Of a stretch of 64,000 bases of DNA, positions 56,145 through 64,000 are shown piece by piece. The first letter of the stretch is position 1. The number at the start of each line of letters is the position of its first letter. The position numbers and the translations under genes are program-made. The notes below the pieces were generated by a model that made no database searches, had not been told where the DNA came from, and saw only the letters and a program-made list of their open reading frames with translations. This DNA comes from Conchocele bisecta (Eukaryota > Mollusca > Bivalvia > Lucinida > Thyasiridae). The DNA is taken from contig CM055268.1 of NCBI GenBank assembly GCA_029237695.1, positions 57,063,131 to 57,127,130 of the forward strand. The letters are read 5' to 3'.

Positions 56145-56421
56145 CAGTCTACACTCATTACGTCAAACTCTCTTAGGTCAAACTACTGATAACTCAAAAG
56201 TCAAATTCTTGGTCCCAATCATAGGTGATGGGAACAACTAATCTGATAGTATGTTGTTCCTTGTATAAATACTATATATATACTGTCATGTGATTTTTTT
56301 CCCGTCACCTGTGGTCCCAATATATTGGTTTCCTATATAATAAGTTAATAATTCTTGTTAACTCAAATTTTCGCCAACTCAAAGTATTAACCTCTGCCTT
56401 TGAGTAAACGAGTGTAGACTG
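56145..56421. mobile_element. Short TA-flanked MITE (CAGTCTACACTC tips)
   Basis: CAGTCTACACTC at 56145 is the inverse of GAGTGTAGACTG ending at 56421, with TA on both sides. Inner inverted matches (TTAGGTCAAACT, TTGGTCCCAATC/GTGGTCCCAATATATTGG) continue imperfectly. It is 277 bp long with no open frame, consistent with a pogo/mariner-type MITE, and lies about 400 bp downstream of the helicase gene stop. Confidence 0.75.
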
Positions 56422-56824
56422 TATATATATATATATAGTACAAGCATTAGTAAAGATGAAAGCCAAATATGATGTACACGGCACATATAATTTTCCAGTA
56501 AATTCCCTCCCATTGATAAAACAGACTGCATGGTGAAAATTATCAATCAGCCTGTCAAACACTGCCGATCCTTTCAAACACTGCAGACCGCGATTGTGTG
56601 GCACATTACGAGCGGGTTTGTCTGTTTACAAACACAGACTTTACACATTGTTGAAATATATAAACCTTTCAGCACGCGAGCTGTCTAGTAACGAGCCGAC
56701 TCATCAGAATTTGCAGTGTTTATATCATTATTTGTAACCTTTTCAAACGGTACCCCTTTTTTTGATTACTGGAATAGTCCAAACACATTGAACAGACCAT
56801 GTTGTATATTTTGGGGTGAAAGGG

Positions 56825-58848
56825 TTAATCGAGCTCGTCAGAGAAATGCTTCGGTGGCTTTGAATTCTGGCCAGTCGTCGGTCTTGCAGCATATGTCATT
56901 CCTGCGCGACCGTCTCTGTTCTGCTGTCGAGGTAGTTGTCTCTGTTGCCGCGGCGGCGAAACAAATTCATCCAATCCTCCAGCATCGTAGGACGTGGCTT
57001 GTCCAACACCAGACACAAATCTCTCATCACCGTATAAAGACTTATTCTTCCTGATGGCTTGCTGCATCTTCTGCTGGCGAGTTCTCTTTGGTGGAAATTC
57101 GTTTGCTGTTGTAATACAACCACGCTCCTCGTAGTGGTGGACCAGTTTTCCAAAATTTGCATCACACCGCAGTAAGTTCAAGTTGCCTATAAATACAAGG
57201 AAGCAAGATGTGAGGAAACAGAAGTTAGAGGAAAGAGGAAACAGAAGTTATAAGGAATTGTCACAGGGCTGCCGTTGTTCGACACCGCTCACAGCCGTGT
57301 TCAAACGTACAACGCGTGCTGTTTGACCATGGCTGTGGACTATGCTCATTCCGGGGCATAGCCAACAGATACGTAATGCATGTGTCTCGTGACGTTACTA
57401 GAACGCGCCATTACGTCACCTGACCAGTTCACACGGCCTATGACTTTTGCTTCAAATAGTTCACTCATGACACATCAAACGTTTACCCACGGCTAGACCT
57501 TATATTTACCCGAACAAGTAAATTTTGTGAAAGTCCGTGACATTGACGTTGGTATTACTGGTGGTCGGAGAGCATGGATTTGTCACAGAATGATAGAGGA
57601 CCATCACCTTATTGTTATCGTATTATTTAACCCAGCATTGCACAGGTGAAGTAATATGGTTTGGATGCACACTGACTTACCCACAATAATGAGGCCTTTC
57701 CTGGCGCGAGTCAGGGCCACGTTTATCTGGTGGGGGTCAGTGATAAAGCCAAGATTCCTCTTACACCAACCAATGGTCGGGTTTTTCCCAATCTTGTACA
57801 CGGGCAGCGATCGAACAGTGCTGAATATCACGTAGTCCCACTCCCCTCCTGGATGTACAAGTGCATGCTGGTTAATACCAATTTATGATGCTTGACTCGA
57901 CTGGATATTGTCTTTCTAAAACATGTGATTATGCACTCTTCATATCAGACACTCCATGGGATTTTGTACCTTCGGACATCTACGTAATTTCATGAAATAC
58001 GTTTAAAAAATGTACAACATTTTCCGTAAATTACGTTAAAAGTAGCGGAAGCGGAATTATCTAAAAACATTGTCAACTTTTTATTTTATTTATGAAAAGT
58101 ATTGTAAATTATATAAACATATTTAATAAAATTACGCAGATGTCCGAAGTACAAAATCACATAGCGTGTCTCATATACTATCAGACCATATATCCCAACT
58201 GGGAGAAGAAATAAGTTCTTAAATTTGCTAAAATATACAAGGTTCAACATGTGTACATGATCACAAACTTGATTTGAAACCACGGTATCGACATTAAAGT
58301 TAACTTATTTACAAACCTTGATTGGAACCACGGTATCGACATTAAAGTTAACTTATTTACAAACCTTGTTTTTAAACCATGGTATTGACTTTGAAGTTAA
58401 CATATTTACAAACATCACTACATGACATCACTATACTGACTGTGACATTGAAGTAAGTGAAAAGTATATACAAACCTTGACTTGAAACTACTGTGTTAAC
58501 GTCGCCATTGACATATTTACAAACATCACTACATGACATCACTATACTGACTGTGACATTGAAATAAGTGGAAAGTATCTACAGCCCTTGCCTTGAAACT
58601 ACTGTGTTAACGTCGCCATTCACATATTTACAAACATCATTACATGACATCACTATGCTGACTGTGACATTGAAATAAGTGGAAAGTATCTACAAACCTT
58701 GACTTGAAACTACTGTGTTGACGTTGAAGTTAACGAGACCTTCTTTCTTGAGAGCTTCGCGAATCTCGTGGCACTGGGCGTTATACTGGGAGATGATGTT
58801 GATCTGATTATCTTCTACATTTTCTGTCATTTCACGATACAATTTCAC
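56825..58848 (-). CDS. SF1 helicase resembling HELZ2, last three exons
   Basis: Three minus-strand exons have good splice sites and matching phases. Exon A (58848-58698, after TTTTTACAG, donor CAAG|GTTTGT) encodes VKLYREMTENVEDNQINI, IISQYNAQ and NFNVNTVVSSQG. Exon B (57848-57681, after CATCCAG, donor GTGG|GTAAGT) encodes GEWDYVIFSTVRS, GWCKRNLGFITD, QINVALTRARKGLIIVG. Exon C (57186-56825, after TTATAG) encodes NLNLLRCDANFGKLVHHYEE and a Gln/Arg/Pro-rich, probably disordered tail to the stop. Exons A and B end in phase 1 and give an open reading across all junctions, about 225 residues. The blocks match motifs IV-VI of UPF1-like SF1 helicases, closest in my judgement to HELZ2, an RNA helicase linked to antiviral responses in vertebrates. 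The 5' exons, including Walker motifs, are not found here and probably lie beyond the right edge. Confidence 0.82.
57930..58190. mobile_element. MITE-like inverted repeat in the helicase intron
   Basis: ATATCAGACACTCCATGGGA, TTTTGTACCTTCGGACATCT and ACGTAATTT face AAATTACGCAGATGTCCGAA, GTACAAAATCACATAGCGTG and TCTCATATACTATCAG. The roughly 260-bp structure lies within the intron between exons A and B. A related single arm (CGTAGATGTCCGACGGTACAAATCCCAAGGCGTGTCTG, broken) lies near 54020-54060. Confidence 0.7.
58263..58620 (-). repeat. Five tandem copies of the exon A end and its splice donor, in the intron
   Basis: Exon A ends GTCAACACAGTAGTTTCAAG and TCAAG|GTTTGT (plus strand ACAAACCTTGACTTG..., 58692-58740). 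Five further copies follow downstream on the minus strand, at about 58585-58620, 58471-58510, 58360-58400, 58311-58351 and 58263-58302. Most keep the ACAAACCTTG donor word. In two of them the exon-like part still reads as VNFNVDTVV. The lower three are spaced about 50 bp apart, the upper ones about 110-120 bp with the extra block ACATCACTACATGACATCAC between. They do not carry a matching acceptor. Confidence 0.8.
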
Positions 58849-58851
58849 CTG

Positions 58852-59808
58852 TAAAAATGTACATTGTATAAATATCACAGTGAAAGAAAAAATGCGGCAT
58901 TTACTCGTATATAAGTAAGCAGCTCCTATATGGGTGTCATCCAACTGCTGATAACATTTTCAAACTATTCTGATCAAATGAAAAGTGTGACTACCGGTAT
59001 TTCAATATAATATAAGTATATACGAGGGTCATCAAATATATAGTGAAAACGGTTTAGTAGTTAGTTCAGAATGAACAATGCTAGTCACTTATCAATAATG
59101 CTACAATGCGATATTTCCTGTGTTTAATAATTGATTTGCATATACTCATGAATGCTTCTATATTGGTTGCTAGGCAACCGAAGGGGACACATCAACTTCA
59201 AATGGCCACGTCACACTTAAGCTTCTCTAAGTCGTGTTACCCAAGGTGAGATACATATTTATTGATATTGTTAAATACGTTTAAGTCACACAAACTTAAA
59301 ACCAAAGAATGGAGAGGGTGACATATGCCGTCACAGAGATATGACTTCAACTGCATACATATTCATGTCATTATTTACGGAGTGGACACCACAGCGCGGC
59401 CATCGATCTCTTATTTCTTAAATTACAAGTACGAATTGTTTGATCAGACTGTGCGGATGCACTGGCTGAACTAGATCTACAATGGTTGCAAAACACATAT
59501 GCCCCATTTCTCCAGCCACAGCCATATATATGATTGTGACAAAAGAAATGGGATTTATTGCATTTGTGGCCAGTCTCCTGTCTGTTAGAGCTCTCTCATC
59601 TGATAAGGATCTACACTCATCTGATAAGGATCGACAAGTGCCGGTATCACTGACTGAAAGGCGGACAGAGCAGACTGGGTCTACTCTTGTCACCAAGGTC
59701 CACATCCCTATTTCTCTCATCACTACCACATCATTATGGTCCATGATCTGAGGTGTTGTGTCTTTGTAACAAGTGAAGATGAGATTAATATACTTGATTT
59801 AATAATGT
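58852..59808. other. Probable intron of the helicase gene, repeats only
   Basis: No exon was recognised. Two fragments of the GACCAGTG/GGGGCTTATGGG family occur at about 59440-59560 and 59570-59710, with GATAAGGATC duplications. A mariner-like end word, TACGAGGGTCATCAAATATA, lies at 59020 without a partner. Confidence 0.45.
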
Positions 59809-59811
59809 TTA

Positions 59812-60327
59812 AAGGTACATGCTCACTATGTAGGCACAAAATGTTCTTTATAGGAATTAAATAATGTGTATAATTGTGTCACTATTCCACCAGTTCTGAC
59901 AATTACGAGTGTCCGCTATACAGATATAATCATTTAGTAATATGTATTTTACTGATAGTGACTCGCGGTGGTATCAGGCTATTTTCATATGTAAATGAGG
60001 CATGCCATTTTTTAATTATTTATACTAATTAAATGCGTCACGTGAACAAAATAATAGTTTCGACAGATTTTTAAGTATGATCATTGCACAATAAAAAAAT
60101 AAATACAGAGAATAAATATTAATGTCCGTTAACATTTCAAGGAAACACGGTTATCGCCGCTGATAACAGTGTGGAAATTTACACCTGATATAAAATGTAT
60201 ACTAATGCCAATCAATACGTTTAGTAATGGTGAGTGAATGTTTACTTTGCCAGAAAATGTCATATACACAGAATATACAAAACCATATATCTCCCTATAT
60301 TATAACCTACTGCTTGGGCATGTACCT
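59812..60327. mobile_element. TTAA-flanked MITE, uninterrupted copy of the 24273 family
   Basis: Tips AGGTACATGCTCACT and GGGCATGTACCT are inverted and TTAA lies on both sides (59808-59811, 60328-60331). The interior is the reverse complement of the 24273-25105 element without its nested insertion (TGTCCGCTATACAGATATAA, ACTCGCGGTGGTATCAGGCT). Length is 516 bp. Confidence 0.85.
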
Positions 60328-60331
60328 TTAA

Positions 60332-61030
60332 CGGTCCGTCAACAGCAGATCATTTTAGGCCTGTTTAACGGGTCAAATCCCATATTTCACCTCTTGTGAT
60401 GGGGTAGAAATCCCAAAATCATAACTGAATATTTACAGAACTAGAAAATGTGTTTATAGAACACGGATGCCGCACATGTCGCTTTGATAGTAAACGAGGC
60501 AAAAGTTTTGGTCTAAAAGGGGGAGATAATCCATGGCCCAGTGTCAAATCAATAATAGTAAGTCACGTTTTTGCACCTACACAACATGTATAAGCTACAT
60601 GTACATACCAAGTATCAAACCTCCAGCTATTACCGTATAGAAGTTTTATAAGTGACAAGGCAAAACAGTGAAATTCTAAGACCAAAAAGGGGAGATAATC
60701 CATGACCAGAGGCCAAGCAAAAAATTGAAATTCACTTTGCTTATCTACACAAAAGAAAGCTATGTACCAAGTATCAAGTCACCAGCTGTTACGATTCAAA
60801 AGTTTTACATTAAGTTACAAGGCCAAATGATGAAATTCTACGTCCAAAAGGGGGAGATCAAATGTCAAATAATAAAATCAAAATTAAATTATGCATCTAC
60901 ACATTATAAGGAAGCTACATATCAAGTAGCAAGCCTCCAGCTATTACGGTATAAACATTTTGTGAGATGCAAACAAACAAGTAAACAAACAAATTTAGCC
61001 AAGGCAAATAACTATTGGAAATTGTAGGTA
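60332..61030 (+). repeat. Tandem repeat, about 160-170-bp unit, three copies
   Basis: GGGGAGATAATCCATGGCCC (60520), GGGGAGATAATCCATGACCA (60690) and GGGGGAGATCAAATG (60850) each start a unit. Each continues with a TCTACACA...AAG.TACAT.CCAAGTATCA..CCTCCAGCTATTAC segment and TGAAATTCTA. A further inverted fragment lies at 61195-61275. A piece of the GTTTAACGG dispersed repeat precedes it at 60335-60430. Confidence 0.7.
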
Positions 61031-61430
61031 AAGGTCACATGGAGGTCATGTGCTTCACAGTGGGGCAGTGCACATCACTGGCTCATGATAATGTGCCTGT
61101 ATAGTATCTGTAGACGTATAATAATACCACTCTGTCATGGCGTTGTTTACATGCTTTTGTTTACATAACAATTAGTTATAAATAATAAAGGGGAATTCCT
61201 TGTGAGAAGTCAAACTTAGTAAACAGTAATTGCTGGAGACTAGATAGTTGGTATGTGGCTTCCTTATGGGTTATGAGGTAAGACACAACTAATATGTAAA
61301 ATTGTACATGTAGCTCAATATCCGAGTGCATTTCAAGATTATGCATCATCTTAATAATCAAAATTTCGAAGAGCCCGCAGTTTTATTTCTTGTTTTTATT
61401 AAATATTATAAAAAGAAATAAACAAAAGTT
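61031..61430. other. No gene seen; inverted fragment of the preceding repeat
   Basis: At 61195-61275 the sequence GGAGACTAGATAGTTGGTAT and GTGGCTTCCTTATGGGTTAT is the inverse of part of the 160-bp unit. Nothing else. Confidence 0.5.
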
Positions 61431-61431
61431 G

Positions 61432-61515
61432 TCGATGCGGGAATCAAACTCGGAACCCACTGTATTAAAGGCGGCATATGTACCCATTATACTACTGTCT
61501 GTTCCACGTTTTTGT
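61432..61515 (-). mobile_element. tRNA-derived SINE head or tRNA pseudogene
   Basis: On the minus strand, AGTAGTATAATGGGTACATA (A box), CCGCCTTTAATACAGTGGG and GAGTTTGATTCCCGCATCGA (B box) occur in tRNA order and spacing. Acceptor pairing is not evident and the anticodon arm is weak, so a functional tRNA is unlikely. Confidence 0.55.
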
Positions 61516-62582
61516 GCCGACGAACTTTTGGCTATTAAACATATTAAATCTAAAACATATTTAAATATAAGTACTTGTTCATCAATAACAAAAAAGTCAC
61601 CCTCCCCAAAAAAATGTGTTTGATGAAATTCCATCAAATTGATTTTATAGCGAAAAAACGATTTTCCAATGGGAATTTAACACTCCATTTTTGTCTCCCA
61701 AGGACAAATATAATTGCCATATATTGTAATATTGTACGATATGTCAAATTTGGCTATGTTATGTGACAAATTTTACTCCTTTACACAGGAATTTCTGACC
61801 TTTACCATGATCACAGAAGCAACAGAAGTGAAGTTTATATTATTTTGACATTATATTATTGTAACATACACTATATTATAATCGATGAATGTAGATTAGT
61901 AACGTGATTGTTCCAGCATTCAAACCCCATTCCAACCCTAACAACCTGATTTACATTATGCTAACTTCCAACACTACATATCGCAAATGTTGACAATACA
62001 ACATGCAACTCCTGCTAACAATGCACCTTTTCAAATACTAACCTCGATTGCCCATCTTTAACCACTACATATTTGCTCACATGCCATTTTACCACCGTAT
62101 TTGCTTATATGCCACTTTAAAAACATAAGATATTAACCAATTGTTCTGTAATTAATGTTGTGAGAACTTGTAGCCCAAGCCCATTGTACTTATATGCAAT
62201 AAACTATGTTTAAACGAAAACCAATTTTTCTATACTACACCCTATTATACTTATTTGGAACGGTTGCGTTGCAGGTTCACCTTTATGATGTTTATTCGTT
62301 TTGCAAATAGAAATGTAATTTCAATTATTATGGTTAATACTTCATGTGGCGATTGTGATTGACATTGATATAATAATAATTGTGACCGACACATGTTACA
62401 CATGAGCAATTTACAAAATTTACCAAACAACAATCAAACAGTCTTAATGTATACCCTTACTTGGTTTTTCTTGTCACATCTCTATATGCATTATGTATTT
62501 TACTGGGGTGTTTGTGTGGTTGACATGCTTAAAGAACTCAAAAGATGAAACATAGATGACATAATGTAAATATCCCTAGACT
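61516..62582. other. No gene seen
   Basis: AT-rich non-coding sequence with no recognisable repeat. Confidence 0.5.
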
Positions 62583-63535
62583 GAAAGCTCCATCATTGTA
62601 TGAGTTGACCCCTCTCTTCCACTGAGAACTCCATCACTAAGTTAGCCTCGTATTCCACTGGGAACTCCATCACCAGGTTAGCCCCCTTCTTACACTGATA
62701 ACTCCATCATTGAGTTGACCTACTGAGAACACCATCACTGTGTCAGGCACCTTCTTCCACTGAGAACGTCATCGTTGAGTTGACCCCTTATCCCACTGTA
62801 ACCTCCATCATTAAGTTAGCCCCTATCTTCCAATGAGACCTCCATCATTAAGTTAGCCCCTATCTTCCACTGAGACCTTGATCATTGAGTAGACCCATTA
62901 TTCCACTGAAAACTCCATCACTGAGTTAGCACCATTTTCCCATACATTGAATTGCCTTCTTTTTTCCACTGAGAACTCCTTCAATGAGTTGGCCCCCTTC
63001 TTCCACTGAGAACTCCTTCATTGAGATGAATCTCCATCACTGAGTTAGCCCCGTTCTACTGAGAACACCATCAGTATGTTGGCCCTTTTTTCCACTGTAA
63101 ACCCCATAATTTAGTAGGCCCCCTTCTTCCATTGAGACCTCCATCATTGAATTAGCCCCGTCTTCCAATATGAACTACATCACTGAGTTAGCCCTTCCTC
63201 CTTATAAGAACTCCAATCATTGAGCTTACACTGATAATTCCATCATTGAGTTGGCCCCATTTCTTCCACTGAGACCTCCATCATTGAGTTGGTCCCTTCT
63301 TCCACTGAGAACTTCCATAACTTTTTAGCCCCTTCTTCCACTAAGAACTCCATAATTGAGTTAACTCCCTTCTTCCACTGAGACCTCCGTCATTGTGTTG
63401 GCCCCCTTCTTCCACTGATAAACTAAATCACTGAGTTAGCCCCCCTTTTTTCACTGAGACCATTCATTGGATTTGCCCCTTTTCTACTGTGAACTCCATC
63501 ATTGTGTTGGCCCCCTTCTTCCACTGAGAATGATG
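62583..63535. repeat. Minisatellite, about 35-38-bp degenerate unit, over 20 copies
   Basis: The unit is close to CCACTGAGAACTCCATCATT followed by GAGTTGGCCCCCTTCTT, with frequent substitutions and small indels. Unit length is irregular, so frames close quickly. It is degenerate compared with the 39-bp array at 49556. Confidence 0.9.
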
Positions 63536-63900
63536 GAGTTTTTTAGTTACACGATAACATATTTTGGATATTGCATAAGCACCGCAAAACGCTGTTGGAG
63601 ATGTAACATAATTGTTGCTTAATGTAAGGGTTCATAAACCAATGAACCAATATAACAACCATATTTTGGTTACACGGTTATAAAAAAGTTTTTATTATAA
63701 ACAAAATTTACTACACAAGCATGTATTAATATGTTGTGGTTATAATACACATTTGCTGATAGTAAGGTTTTATAAACCAGTTGAAACAAATAGAACACCC
63801 ATGAATCATATACATTTTGCATAAACACCATATATACGGGGCGCCATGCAGGACAGGTTAATTATGTGTACAAAATTGAGTTTTGTAACACTAAAATGCT
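63536..63900. other. No gene seen
   Basis: Contains a loose duplication of ATATTTTGG.TA.A and ATAAACCA.TGAA words at 63550-63640 and 63660-63790; no gene. Confidence 0.45.
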
Positions 63901-64000
63901 AAAAATCACAAAATTCAATTCTGTGTCACAAAATTCAATTCTGTGTCACAAAATTCAATTCTGTCAATTCTGTGTCACAAAATTCAATTCTGTGTCACAA
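63901..64000. repeat. Short tandem array, 20-bp unit, continues past the window edge
   Basis: The unit TCACAAAATTCAATTCTGTG repeats about five times, with one shortened copy near 63960, and is still running at the last base. Confidence 0.9.

Noticed and set aside
59418..59751. Overlapping open frames on both strands as a possible further helicase exon
   Set aside because: The sequence belongs to the dispersed GACCAGTG/GGGGCTTATGGG repeat and has no helicase similarity.
62583..63535. CRISPR-like or coding repeat
   Set aside because: Degenerate tandem minisatellite with no spacers and irregular unit length.

Overview
The window looks like nuclear DNA of an invertebrate, most probably a bivalve mollusc. 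It is AT-rich, has only one host gene that I can recognise, and is otherwise packed with nested, decayed transposable elements. The bivalve call rests on dispersed repeats I associate with heterodont bivalves (the GACCAGTG...GATCAG repeat and the GTTTAACGGCC repeat) and on CR1- and L1/Tx1-type LINEs. It is an inference, not a sequence match.

Region 1 (1-3354) is repeat-rich DNA without a gene. Region 2 (3361-15793) is the main object: a complete, precisely bounded Polinton/Maverick-type element with about 290-bp terminal inverted repeats (AG...CT termini) and a perfect 6-bp target duplication (TGCCAT). It carries only two genes, diverging from a shared promoter with three CCAAT boxes: an A32/FtsK-like ATPase flanked by zinc fingers (minus), and a protein-primed-type family B DNA polymerase with three N-terminal C2H2 fingers (plus). 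No integrase, protease or capsid gene is visible. A structurally intact piggyBac element (10620-14037) sits at a TTAA inside the polymerase gene, and the polymerase C-terminus resumes in the correct frame on its far side. Without piggyBac the element is about 9.0 kb, much shorter than ordinary Polintons.

Region 3 (15800-26600) holds tandem duplications, minisatellites, tRNA-derived SINEs, TTAA- and TA-flanked MITEs and three foldback palindromes. Region 4 (26601-45045) is a retrotransposon and DNA-transposon graveyard: two L1/Tx1-like LINE relics, a nearly intact Tc1-like transposon (one stop codon in its transposase), a long CR1-like LINE with esterase, zinc-knuckle, endonuclease and RT domains (RT motif changed to YADE), a pogo-like element containing a LINE 3' end, and a fragment of an uncharacterised invertebrate family. 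Region 5 (45460-56700) holds four copies of a roughly 410-bp dispersed repeat, more MITEs, a 39-bp minisatellite, a broken copy of an unrecognised protein family, and a roughly 390-bp-armed inverted repeat.

Region 6 (56825-58848, minus) is the only host gene seen: the last three exons of an SF1 helicase resembling HELZ2, with good splice sites and matching phases. Its intron contains an array of copies of the preceding exon end together with its splice donor. The rest of the gene lies beyond the right edge or in exons I could not recognise. Region 7 (58850-64000) is intronic or intergenic repeat DNA, ending in two tandem arrays, one of which runs off the window.
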